In this document: positions 49,034 through 58,257 of the stretch, piece after piece | Numbering within the stretch: the first letter of the stretch is position 1 | How the letters are laid out: every line of letters starts with the position of its first letter | Origin: Roseburia sp. | GTDB taxonomy: Bacteria > Bacteroidota > Bacteroidia > Bacteroidales > Bacteroidaceae | Direction of reading: 5' to 3' | NCBI GenBank assembly: GCA_023665185.1 | Contig: JAMPEL010000001.1 | Span: 92,330-156,329 of the forward strand | Length of the DNA: 64,000 nt | The notes under the pieces: model-generated | Seen by the model: only the letters and a program-made list of their open reading frames with translations | Databases searched by the model: none | What the model was told of the DNA's origin: nothing | Position numbers and translations under genes: made by a program

Positions 49034-50875
49034 ATGAAAAGAGATATAATAAAAAAGATAACCCTTTGTGGATGTTTGGCAGCCGGAGTCGGATTGACAT
49101 CATGCGACGACTTCCTGACAATTACACCGTCTTCTTCTATTGTCGAGGAGGAATTCTGGGAGGACAGAAATGACCTTGAGAATGTAATTGCTGCTTGCTA
49201 TGCTCGTCTTGTAAAAGACGATATGCTGAAGACTTATATTCTGTGGGGTGAGGCTCGTTCTGACAATTTCGAGAAAAATAGTGGTGTAAGTTGGGTGAAT
49301 TTGGACAACTTGATGAATGCTAACCTTATCCCGACAAACAATATGTTTGACTGGACCCTATTCTATAATGAGATAAATTATTGTAACAAGGTGTTGGTCC
49401 ATGGTCCTGAGATATTGGAGAAAGACGAGAGTTTCTCTGATAATGACTGGCTTCCGATGAGAGCGGAAGCTATGGCACTAAGGGCATTGAGCCATTTCTG
49501 GCTTGTACGAACTTTTGGTGAGATACCATATGTGACTAAGGACTATAATAACGATGGCCAGGATTTCTTGATTGCTCAGTCTACACAGCAGCAGGCACTT
49601 GACAGTATCATTATGGACTTGGAGGCTATCAAGGGTGACGCAATGAAAGAGTATGGAAATACAGTGTACAACAAGGGACGTATTACCCAGAAGGCTGTGT
49701 ATGCAATCCTTGCAGACGCTTATCTTTGGAGAGCAAGTAAAAATGCCTCTGCTGACTCTGTAGCCATATATGGCAATCAGTCGAGAGCTGACTATGAGAA
49801 ATGTATCGAGTGCTGTGATTTCATCATCGAAAAGATGCGGGAAGAGAAAATCGATTATATCAAGAAGTATGTGGGTTCTATTGGTGCAAGTAATATTGAA
49901 ATTACTGATGAGGACCTTCTTATTCCGAATGAAATCTCGGTTAACACCACTTATGTGACTTCTTATGGTGCTTATGAGAATATATTTGGACAAGGAAACT
50001 CAGAAGAGAGTATTTTCGAGTTGCAGCTTGATGGTACAAATAATGCGAATACAATGGTTGTCGGTGATGATAAAAACAGTTATTTCATGACTAAGAATGC
50101 GCATTCACCAAATTTGATTGTATGTTCTGCGGCTTTGTACTCATCTGCTTTGGAAAATGTGAACACATTGACACCATCCGCAGTATTCTCAAAGACTGAC
50201 TACCGCTGTTGGGAAACTATGCAATATACTTCTGCCGATCAGGATGTGTTTGGTTTTAGCAAATTCGATTGTACTGAAGTACAGCAGTCTAATGGAACAA
50301 GTGCCAGTTCAGATATGTCTGATAATAGGGGAACGACTTTCAAGTATCTGTCATCTTCGCGTTCTTTACCAAATGATGCCAACTGGATTATGTATCGTTT
50401 GACAGATATTATGTTGATGAAGGCTGAGGCGATGAGTCAGATTTATTCTGATGAGGACCATTTGAGAGAGGCTTTCACTATTGTCCGCAATATTTTTAAG
50501 CGTTCAAATCCGTATGCTTATGCAACGAAGAATACGAATGCGGCTACAGACTCTCTGAATTTTGCCACTTTCTCTTCTCAGGAAGGTATAGAGGCTCTTG
50601 TGTTTGCTGAGCGTCAGAGAGAATTTGTAGGTGAGGGAAAACGTTGGTTCGATCTTGTACGGTATGCGCAGCGCAGAGGCGAGACTTCTTCTATGATTAG
50701 CAAATTCTTGGGAAGAAAGTATGCAACAAACTCAAAAGCAATAAGCGCAAAGCTTGCGACTATCAAGTCTTTGTTTTCACCTATTTATAATAATGAAATA
50801 AAGAAAAATTCATTGCTCCATCAGAATAGTGTATGGGCACTCAATGAAAGTACTTCAAAAACGGATGAATTATGA
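49034..50875 (+). CDS. SusD/RagB family lipoprotein, first copy
   Basis: Surface lipoprotein that caps the SusC barrel and binds the substrate. Lipobox LTSC (Cys25) followed by DDFLTI. The SusD N-terminal region (ENVIAACYARLVKDD) and helical repeats (RAEAMALRALSHFWLVRTFGEIP) are present, as is the C-terminal RagB motif AERQREFVGEGKRWFDLVRY. Length is 613 residues, complete. Its stop overlaps the start of the next FAS1 gene (ATGA), so the two are translationally coupled. Confidence 0.93.
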   Translation: MKRDIIKKITLCGCLAAGVGLTSCDDFLTITPSSSIVEEEFWEDRNDLENVIAACYARLVKDDMLKTYILWGEARSDNFEKNSGVSWVNLDNLMNANLIPTNNMFDWTLFYNEINYCNKVLVHGPEILEKDESFSDNDWLPMRAEAMALRALSHFWLVRTFGEIPYVTKDYNNDGQDFLIAQSTQQQALDSIIMDLEAIKGDAMKEYGNTVYNKGRITQKAVYAILADAYLWRASKNASADSVAIYGNQSRADYEKCIECCDFIIEKMREEKIDYIKKYVGSIGASNIEITDEDLLIPNEISVNTTYVTSYGAYENIFGQGNSEESIFELQLDGTNNANTMVVGDDKNSYFMTKNAHSPNLIVCSAALYSSALENVNTLTPSAVFSKTDYRCWETMQYTSADQDVFGFSKFDCTEVQQSNGTSASSDMSDNRGTTFKYLSSSRSLPNDANWIMYRLTDIMLMKAEAMSQIYSDEDHLREAFTIVRNIFKRSNPYAYATKNTNAATDSLNFATFSSQEGIEALVFAERQREFVGEGKRWFDLVRYAQRRGETSSMISKFLGRKYATNSKAISAKLATIKSLFSPIYNNEIKKNSLLHQNSVWALNESTSKTDEL

Positions 50876-52899
50876 TAGTTATTGATAAGATTAGAAATTA
50901 TTGTGGCATAGGATTGTTGCTTGTTGCCTTTGCTGCCGTAACATTGAATAGTTGCAAGGAAAATATAGATGATTCCAATCTTTATACTTTCACTGGAGAG
51001 ATGATGATTGACCATCTTAGAGACAATCCTGATTTTAGCAGCTACTATGAGATATTGGGTATGGTACACCCAAGCAAACGTTCAAGTTCTACAATGCATG
51101 AGTTGCTTGCCGCACGTGGTAACTATACTTGTTTTGCTCCAACGAATGAGGCAATTGATTTATATATCGACTCACTTCTAACTATAGGAGAGGTTTCTTC
51201 TAAGGTTATCGGTGAATTGCCGGATTCTGTGGCTGAATACATTGTGTTCAACAGTATTATCGACCACGGTAACAATGAAGCTATTGCAAGTACTGAGTTT
51301 GATAAGGCAGAGAATTATGCCAATATGAATGACAGATATATCACCTTTACATATACAAATGCAGAGGATGGTACAACAGTTGTTTATGCAAATACCAATT
51401 CCAAGATTACGGAAATGGATATTGAAGTGGAAAACGGATATATTCATGTCATAGACAAGGTGCTTTCTCCTTCAAAGGCTACAGTAGCAGACTTGATTGA
51501 GACTACATCAAACCTCAGTTTCTTCGGAGAGTTGCTTCAAATGACTGGATGGGATGAACGCTTGCTTGAGTGGCGTGACGATGCCTACGAGGATTTTGAG
51601 GACGCAGGAGAAGTTGTTTCTACAGAAACCGGTAATTCGCAATATCCTGAACATCGATATTTGGGATTCACAGTGTTTGTAGAACCTGATTCTGTGTACA
51701 AGGCTAATGGCATAAACAGTGTGGCAGATCTTATGACATACCTCAAGAATAATGCGTATTATGATGAAGGTACAAGCTATGGAGATGATTATACTAATCC
51801 AGAAAATGCTTTGAACCAGTTTGTGGCATATCATATTCTTCCAGAATTGCTTACTTGGAACAATATGGTAATATGGTCTAATGAAAAAGGTTACTATTCA
51901 GGTTCTCCTAATGACGGAACATCATTCAGTGTGAATGTCTGGGAGTATTATGAGACTCTTGACCCTCATCGTCGTTCTATGAAGATTACCGGAATACGAA
52001 ACGGCAAGCGAATCAATCGTCAGGCAGACTACAACCTTGTTACTTACAGAGAGAGAGATGTAAATATTGAGGGTGTAAAGATTAATGAGACAAATGGTGA
52101 GAATGAGAACTATGCGCGAAACGGTTATTATTTTACTATTGACGAGTTGCTTCTTTGGACAAGCGATGTACCAAACAAGGTGCTTAATGAACGTATGCGC
52201 TATGATATATGCTCGCTTCTGCCAGAGTTGATGACAAATGGTCTCCGTCTGAATAAAACAAATGGCACTGACTGGGTCTTCAAGCATGATTATTTTGACA
52301 ATGTGCTTAACATGACTGATGAGACAGTCTTCAACTATTTGCCTAATCAAGGCAATAGCGGAAGTGCGACTACTTGGCTGGACTTCCAAACAGATGAATG
52401 GAATATTCAGGGTGTGTATGACTTCACTATGAAACTTCCTCCGGTTCCATATACTGGTACATACGAAATCCGCTATGGTATCAATGCTAACGGTAATCGT
52501 GGTATGGCACAGATTTATGTAGGACAGAATCCTAACAACCTTGCTGCATACGGCATTCCTCTTGACTTGCGTTTGGGTGGTTCTTCTACTATGGTGAACT
52601 GGCAGTCGGACGCTTCATTGGGTAGTGATGATGCTATTCAGGAGAAAGATAAGGCTATGCGTAATAACGGTTACATGAAGGGACCTGCTTATTTCTTCCC
52701 TGCATCAGGAGTTTCAGGACGTGACTGTACAAACTGTCTTCGTCGAATTGTCTATACCGGACAGTTGGAGGCAGGAAAGACTTATTACATACGATTCAAG
52801 TCTGTGCTTGACTCAAGTAGTACAGAGTTCTTCTTCGATTATCTTGAGTTGGTTCCAAAATCAATCTATAACGGAGATATTTCAGAAGATAAATTTTAA
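50872..52899 (+). CDS. FAS1 lipoprotein with C-terminal beta domain
   Basis: A 675-residue lipoprotein (lipobox LNSC, Cys28). Two FAS1 units are visible: about 45-210 (NYTCFAPTNEAIDLYIDSL, then NGYIHVIDKVLSPS) and about 215-440 (LGFTVFVEPDSVYKANGI, then NGYYFTIDELLLW). Residues about 525-670 form a beta-rich domain resembling a galactose-binding jelly roll (TGTYEIRYGINANGNRG; TYYIRFKSVLDSSSTEFFFDY). It starts inside the last codons of susD (4-nt overlap). It is probably a substrate-binding or structural partner of the SusCD complex. Confidence 0.82.
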   Translation: MIVIDKIRNYCGIGLLLVAFAAVTLNSCKENIDDSNLYTFTGEMMIDHLRDNPDFSSYYEILGMVHPSKRSSSTMHELLAARGNYTCFAPTNEAIDLYIDSLLTIGEVSSKVIGELPDSVAEYIVFNSIIDHGNNEAIASTEFDKAENYANMNDRYITFTYTNAEDGTTVVYANTNSKITEMDIEVENGYIHVIDKVLSPSKATVADLIETTSNLSFFGELLQMTGWDERLLEWRDDAYEDFEDAGEVVSTETGNSQYPEHRYLGFTVFVEPDSVYKANGINSVADLMTYLKNNAYYDEGTSYGDDYTNPENALNQFVAYHILPELLTWNNMVIWSNEKGYYSGSPNDGTSFSVNVWEYYETLDPHRRSMKITGIRNGKRINRQADYNLVTYRERDVNIEGVKINETNGENENYARNGYYFTIDELLLWTSDVPNKVLNERMRYDICSLLPELMTNGLRLNKTNGTDWVFKHDYFDNVLNMTDETVFNYLPNQGNSGSATTWLDFQTDEWNIQGVYDFTMKLPPVPYTGTYEIRYGINANGNRGMAQIYVGQNPNNLAAYGIPLDLRLGGSSTMVNWQSDASLGSDDAIQEKDKAMRNNGYMKGPAYFFPASGVSGRDCTNCLRRIVYTGQLEAGKTYYIRFKSVLDSSSTEFFFDYLELVPKSIYNGDISEDKF

Positions 52900-52913
52900 A
52901 AATCGGTTTTAAG

Positions 52914-52960
52914 GTTCTTGAGCTTGCAGAACCTATTTGGATTTTGATAAGCTCAAGAAC
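52914..52960 (+). other. Hairpin between two FAS1 genes
   Basis: Perfect 12-bp stem (GTTCTTGAGCTT / AAGCTCAAGAAC) with a 23-nt loop and no T run. Inside the operon it could be an mRNA-processing, stability or attenuation site. Confidence 0.6.
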
Positions 52961-52990
52961 TTACAACTAAAAAATAAAAATAGAAATTCT

Positions 52991-54781
52991 ATGAACAAGA
53001 AATATATTAAATGGTTGGGCGGAACTCTTATGGGAACTGCTATTGTAGCAGGATTGTCATCTTGTTCCGATGACCATTTTAACGTTAATCCGGATGTTGC
53101 CGGTAGAAGTTCTTTGTGGCAGAATATTGAGTCAAATGAAGAACTGTCAGAATTTGCGGATATATTGAAGAGGGTTCGCTATTCAAAATCTGAGGGTTCT
53201 GTCACACCGCAGACTTATGCTGACCTTTTGGACCATGACCAGACATTCACCGTATGGGCACCTAAGAACGGTACTTTTGATTATCAGTATTATGACAAAT
53301 TGCTGAAAGACGGAACAGTGGGGAGCGAATATACTGTTGAGAAGGAACTGATACGTAATAACCTTACACGTTATAGCTATGTCATGTCTGGTGCCGACAG
53401 TTTGAACATTGAATTGTTCAACAGTAAAACAGCCATGTTTAACTGTGCTAAGGCTACTATAAAGAACAGCCGTATTGTACAGCCTAATATTGGTGCGAGC
53501 AACGGTGTCCTTCATATTGTAGACGAGCCTATTTCTTATCAGCCGAACTTGTATGAGTATATGGCAACAATGCCGGAATTGGATTCTCTCAATACTTTTG
53601 TAAAGAAGTATGAGATAATGGATTTCAATGAAAATGCAAGTACACAGGGACCTACTGTTGACGGACAGATTACATGGGTGGATTCTGTGATGTATGTAAA
53701 CAATGAGTATCTTTCTCAAATAAACGCTTATATCAATAGTGAAGATAGCTGCTATGCTATGATTATGCCGACTAACGAGGCATGGAAACAGGCTTTAGCA
53801 ATGTCTGAGAAATATTTTAAGTTTAGAGATTCGTATACACAGACTGTGGTAACAGAGAATCCGGATGGTACAACGTCTACAGTTTCCAAGAATACCAGTT
53901 TTACACCTGAGCAACTCGATTCGCTTACAGAGTTGTATACGAAGAATGCGATAACACAGAATCTGGTATTCAATGCCAACTATCAATATGGATACAGCTA
54001 TAAGGATTTTGCTGTTCCTGGTGCATGTGACTCTTTGACAAGTACAGTTCAGGAAGATTATATATCGAGTAATACAGCATTTTATGCTCCTGAGTGCTCA
54101 GAGTTGTTTGATGGTGCAGAGCCTGTCACTCTTAGCAATGGATACGCATATATTGTGAATAACTTTAATTTTAAGCCGAATTTGTCTTGGGCATACGATA
54201 AAGAAATCTCTGCATTGAGTAGAAATGTGGAGACTTATTCAAAGTGCTCACTTGCTCCTTCATCCGTAGACTATCAATACACTGTGACAGATGAGAATGG
54301 CGAGGTGGTTCTTGATACACTGGCTTCATACATTCTGGTGAAGACTATCCAGCAGTCTTCTTCCTCAAATCCGGAGGTGACATTCAAGATTCCTAATACG
54401 TTGTCTTGTAAGTATGACATATATGTACTTATGGCATATAATACAGAGGCAAACAAGCCGACAAAGTTCCGTGCGCAGTTATCTTACCATACGGAAAGCA
54501 AGGCAACTGTAACAACGACAACCTTGAGCGTTCCTGCCGGTGGGCATGGAAGTGGTACAAGCTTTGAGAACGTAGCTCCTCATTTGGATGAAAACGGCAA
54601 TTTTCAAATCATAGACAGCGTATTGCTTGCTAAGGATTTTGAGTTTCCGGTTGCTTATATGGGACTCAATGACGCTTATGTGACACTTAAGCTTGTTTGC
54701 TATGTAGGCTCAAGAGAAACTACCCAATATACTCGTGAGATGTGGATAGATAAAATCATTTTCAAGGCAAAAGACGAGTGA
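52991..54781 (+). CDS. FAS1 lipoprotein, third of the locus
   Basis: A 596-residue lipoprotein. The start at 52991 was chosen because it opens the signal peptide (MNKKYIKWLGGTLMG) with lipobox LSSC; the longer frame adds 18 polar residues and runs into the upstream hairpin. FAS1 units lie at about 30-190 (HDQTFTVWAPKNGTFDYQYY, then NGVLHIVDEPISYQ) and about 195-415 (CYAMIMPTNEAWKQALAM, then NGYAYIVNNFNFKP). A beta-rich C-terminal domain (about 430-596) follows. It lies 29 bp before the second susC. Confidence 0.8.
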   Translation: MNKKYIKWLGGTLMGTAIVAGLSSCSDDHFNVNPDVAGRSSLWQNIESNEELSEFADILKRVRYSKSEGSVTPQTYADLLDHDQTFTVWAPKNGTFDYQYYDKLLKDGTVGSEYTVEKELIRNNLTRYSYVMSGADSLNIELFNSKTAMFNCAKATIKNSRIVQPNIGASNGVLHIVDEPISYQPNLYEYMATMPELDSLNTFVKKYEIMDFNENASTQGPTVDGQITWVDSVMYVNNEYLSQINAYINSEDSCYAMIMPTNEAWKQALAMSEKYFKFRDSYTQTVVTENPDGTTSTVSKNTSFTPEQLDSLTELYTKNAITQNLVFNANYQYGYSYKDFAVPGACDSLTSTVQEDYISSNTAFYAPECSELFDGAEPVTLSNGYAYIVNNFNFKPNLSWAYDKEISALSRNVETYSKCSLAPSSVDYQYTVTDENGEVVLDTLASYILVKTIQQSSSSNPEVTFKIPNTLSCKYDIYVLMAYNTEANKPTKFRAQLSYHTESKATVTTTTLSVPAGGHGSGTSFENVAPHLDENGNFQIIDSVLLAKDFEFPVAYMGLNDAYVTLKLVCYVGSRETTQYTREMWIDKIIFKAKDE

Positions 54782-54810
54782 TTTTTTGCTAACACAAAAA
54801 CAAGAAGACA

Positions 54811-57800
54811 ATGAAAAATAATATGAACAATAAATTCCAACAGGGCTTTTTAAAAGCCGGCATTGGTCTGATGATGTTGTCGGGGGCTACCACGCTGATG
54901 GCACAGGAAGAAGCCGATGCTGCTACTGTAGATTCGATACGTCGCAAACCTGTAAAAACTGCCCCTAAGTATGAGATGAAGGAGGTGAGTGGATATGTGT
55001 ATGATGCGGCAACTAAGAAACCTTTGGATGGTGCAAGAGTTCAGGCATATAATGACAGCCGTTATTCAATAATGACTGATGAGAACGGACGTTATACACT
55101 TTCTGTTCCTGTATTTGTCACATCATTATATGTGACTGTTCCGGAATATAATGATGTACAGGTTGCCATTGATGGCAATAAGGTTCCTTCTGTGGCATTA
55201 TACAGCAATAAGTTTAATTCATTCTATTCTTCCAATACAGTGTTGACAGCTCAGAAAACGGCTGTCATTGATAACTCAAGCTCTGTTGCTATTGATACGG
55301 AAATAGAGAATAAGTTGGGTGGTGATATACACACTGTTAATCGTAGTGGATTGCGTGGTCAGGGTGCAGCCATGTTCATACGTGGTTTGAACTCGCTCAA
55401 TACTAATGCACAACCGCTCGTGGTAGTTGATGGCATGATTTTGGATATGCAGCTTGACAGAACAACTATTCATGATGGTTTCTTTAATAACGTGTTGAGC
55501 AATATCGATGTGGAAGATATTGAAAGCGTACAGGTTCTGAAAAATGGTACATCTCTTTATGGTGCACGTGGTGGTAACGGTGTGATTGTCATTAATACAA
55601 AGCGTGGTCGTAGTATGGCTACTAAAATCAACGTCTCTGTGTTTGGTGGAATTGAGACAATACCGACTACAACCAAGATGATGAATGCCAGTCAGTATAA
55701 GAGATATGTCAGCGATCTTATTGGTACTACAGAGTATGGAAAAGAGAACAGTACAGCAGCCGCTTCAATCCCGTTCTTGAATGACAATCCTGATTATTAT
55801 TGGTATCCGATGTATCATAATGATACTGACTGGTCGGACGGATTGTATCGGAATGCATTCTCGCAGAATTATAAGGTGAATGTTCAAGGTGGTGATGATG
55901 TAGCTATGTACAACCTTTCATTGGGTTATGCTCAGGCTCAGTCTACAGCAAAGGAAAATGCTTTCGACCGTTTGAATATTCGTTTCAATACAGATATTAA
56001 GCTGGTGAAGAATATCAGTACTCAGTTGGATTTGTCATACAGTCGCTCTACTTATGACCTGCGTAGTAACGGTTGGGCTGAGAATTATGATGAGGGACCT
56101 ATCTCTGCTCCAAATGTATTGGGACTCATTCAGGCTCCGTTCCTCAGTAAGTACAGCTACTATACAGGCGAGGATGGTAAGCTTCATCGTTCTGATGTGT
56201 ATGCAGGAAAGCGTGTGGAGGATGACAATTATCCGTTTGGATTCGCTTCAAAGTATAGTACAAACTCAGCTTTGGCAAATCCTTATTGGATTCTTGAAAA
56301 TGGAGAGGGTGATAATAAGAATAATCAGGAGGTAACTCAGTTCAACCTCAACATTATGCCGAAATGGGAGATTAACAAGCATCTCAACATAACGAACCGT
56401 TTTGCTTATCAGCTTAACCGTACAAGCGAGAAATACTATATGCCGGTTGCCGGTTCTCCTGTGTATAATCTTGTCGGACTTGGAGATATTACAAACGTGA
56501 AGCGCAGTCTTTTTGGTAAGGAGACTTCTATTTACGAGGAGTTCCGCATCAACTGGGCAAACAATTATGGCGCACATAATGTGGCTGCATTTGCCGGCTT
56601 CCGTATGACTTCTAACTCTTACTCTGACAACTATATGGTCGGTTATAACGGTGGTAATGATAAGATGCCGAACAATAAGGACTCGGATTCTTTCAGAAAT
56701 GTGGATGGTACTAATGATGCATGGAAGAACCTTGCATATTATGTAAATGCCAACTATAACTACAAGAACACTTATTTCCTTGAGGCAACAGTATCTGCTG
56801 AGGCTTCGTCGCGCTTTGGTAAGGAAACGTCTGAGGGTATCAAGATGTTCGGTGTGAAGTGGGGTATATTCCCATCTGTTCAGGCTGCATGGGTAATCAC
56901 TAATGAACCGTGGGTCAGAAAAACTAAGGGTGTGGATTATTTGAAGCTTACTTTGGGATATGACGAGAGCGGTAATGACAATATTGATTATTCTGCAAGC
57001 CGCACTTATTTCCAGTCTCGAAATTTCATGAAGACTGCTGTTGGTTTGCAGCTTGTGAATATTGAGAACCCTGAAATACAGTGGGAGACAACTCGTCGTT
57101 TCAATGCAGGTCTTTCAGGCTCATTCTTCAATAACAGAATACAGGCCGGTGTTGACTTCTATGTAAGCAATACGGATAACCTTCTTACTTTGACTTCCCT
57201 GAACTATATGGCTGGTCTTCAGTCATATTGGTGTAATGGTGGTTCTCTCCGTAATGTAGGTGCTGATGTGAGTGTCAATGCTGTTCTTGTGAATACAAAG
57301 AACTTCAAATGGCAGCTTGGTGCAACTGTCGGTCATTACAAGAATGAAATCAAGTCGCTTCCAGATGGAAACTATGTGACAAAAGTCTATGGTGCTGAGG
57401 TGCTTACCAGTGTAGGAAATGCAGCAGGTGTATTCTACGGTTACAAGACAGCCGGGGTCTTCGCTACTGATGCGGAGGCAAAAGCAGCTGGAGTGGATGG
57501 CTACTTGAAGTATCCTACCGGAGTGACAAGTGAGCCATATAAATATTTCAAAGCAGGAGACGTTCATTTTGTTGATCTTGTCGGTGACGGTATTATTGAT
57601 GAGAATGACAAGACTATCATTGGTGATCCTAATCCGGACATTTATGGAAATATTTATACAAACTTCAGCTACAAGCGTTGGTCTCTTGATGTGAACTTCA
57701 AGTATTCACTTGGAAATGACATTTTCAACTATCAGCGTTCCCAGCTTGAGAGCATGAACGGTTTCTATAATCAGACAGTAGCTGCCGCTAACCGTTGGAC

Positions 57801-58131
57801 AAACGAAGGTCAGGTGACTGATATTCCGCGTGTTTGTTCTACAACTGGTGATGACTGGGTGAATAATGAACGTTTTTCTGACCGTTGGATTGAGGATGGT
57901 TCTTACCTTAAACTGAAGAATGTGCGTCTCTCTTATGACTTGCCTTTGAATCTTAGCTGGATACAGGGTATGACTATCTGGGGCGAGGCAAACAACGTGT
58001 TTGTTATCAGTAAATATACCGGCTCAGACCCTGAGTTCTCTTGTGGAAACAGTGTGCTGTATCAGGGTATAGACGCTGGTCTTCTCCCGCAGAGTCGCAG
58101 CTTCAATATCGGAGTTAAGATTAACTTGTAA
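54811..58131 (+). CDS. SusC/RagA family TonB-dependent receptor, second copy
   Basis: A 1,106-residue outer-membrane importer. The N-terminal signal region is long (residues 1-32, ending LMAQ) and is followed by an acidic stretch. A carboxypeptidase-regulatory-like domain (about 57-130, GYVYDAATKKPLDGARV) precedes the plug with LRGQGAAMFIRGLNSLNTNAQ and VLKNGTSLYGARGGNGVIVI. The barrel ends FNIGVKINL. It is clearly different from the first SusC in the plug, so the two pairs are not recent duplicates. It lies 126 bp before the second susD. Confidence 0.94.
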   Translation: MKNNMNNKFQQGFLKAGIGLMMLSGATTLMAQEEADAATVDSIRRKPVKTAPKYEMKEVSGYVYDAATKKPLDGARVQAYNDSRYSIMTDENGRYTLSVPVFVTSLYVTVPEYNDVQVAIDGNKVPSVALYSNKFNSFYSSNTVLTAQKTAVIDNSSSVAIDTEIENKLGGDIHTVNRSGLRGQGAAMFIRGLNSLNTNAQPLVVVDGMILDMQLDRTTIHDGFFNNVLSNIDVEDIESVQVLKNGTSLYGARGGNGVIVINTKRGRSMATKINVSVFGGIETIPTTTKMMNASQYKRYVSDLIGTTEYGKENSTAAASIPFLNDNPDYYWYPMYHNDTDWSDGLYRNAFSQNYKVNVQGGDDVAMYNLSLGYAQAQSTAKENAFDRLNIRFNTDIKLVKNISTQLDLSYSRSTYDLRSNGWAENYDEGPISAPNVLGLIQAPFLSKYSYYTGEDGKLHRSDVYAGKRVEDDNYPFGFASKYSTNSALANPYWILENGEGDNKNNQEVTQFNLNIMPKWEINKHLNITNRFAYQLNRTSEKYYMPVAGSPVYNLVGLGDITNVKRSLFGKETSIYEEFRINWANNYGAHNVAAFAGFRMTSNSYSDNYMVGYNGGNDKMPNNKDSDSFRNVDGTNDAWKNLAYYVNANYNYKNTYFLEATVSAEASSRFGKETSEGIKMFGVKWGIFPSVQAAWVITNEPWVRKTKGVDYLKLTLGYDESGNDNIDYSASRTYFQSRNFMKTAVGLQLVNIENPEIQWETTRRFNAGLSGSFFNNRIQAGVDFYVSNTDNLLTLTSLNYMAGLQSYWCNGGSLRNVGADVSVNAVLVNTKNFKWQLGATVGHYKNEIKSLPDGNYVTKVYGAEVLTSVGNAAGVFYGYKTAGVFATDAEAKAAGVDGYLKYPTGVTSEPYKYFKAGDVHFVDLVGDGIIDENDKTIIGDPNPDIYGNIYTNFSYKRWSLDVNFKYSLGNDIFNYQRSQLESMNGFYNQTVAAANRWTNEGQVTDIPRVCSTTGDDWVNNERFSDRWIEDGSYLKLKNVRLSYDLPLNLSWIQGMTIWGEANNVFVISKYTGSDPEFSCGNSVLYQGIDAGLLPQSRSFNIGVKINL

Positions 58132-58183
58132 AGAAGAAACATGTATTATTAGATTCGCAAGTATATGAATTGTAGTCGATGGT

Positions 58184-58211
58184 TTGTCTTGTGATAATCC
58201 ATACAAGACAA
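58184..58211 (+). other. Hairpin between susC and susD (second pair)
   Basis: Perfect 9-bp stem TTGTCTTGT / ACAAGACAA with a 10-nt loop, no T run, 46 bp before the susD start. It may set the relative level of SusC and SusD mRNA. Confidence 0.55.
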
Positions 58212-58257
58212 GCAATTCTGAACTGTAAAAGTTTAATATACTAAATAAAGAAACAAA

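Noticed and set aside
45548..58131. Recombinational switching between the two susC genes
   Set aside because: Both are full length, in the same orientation, dissimilar in the plug, and no invertase gene or inverted repeat is nearby.
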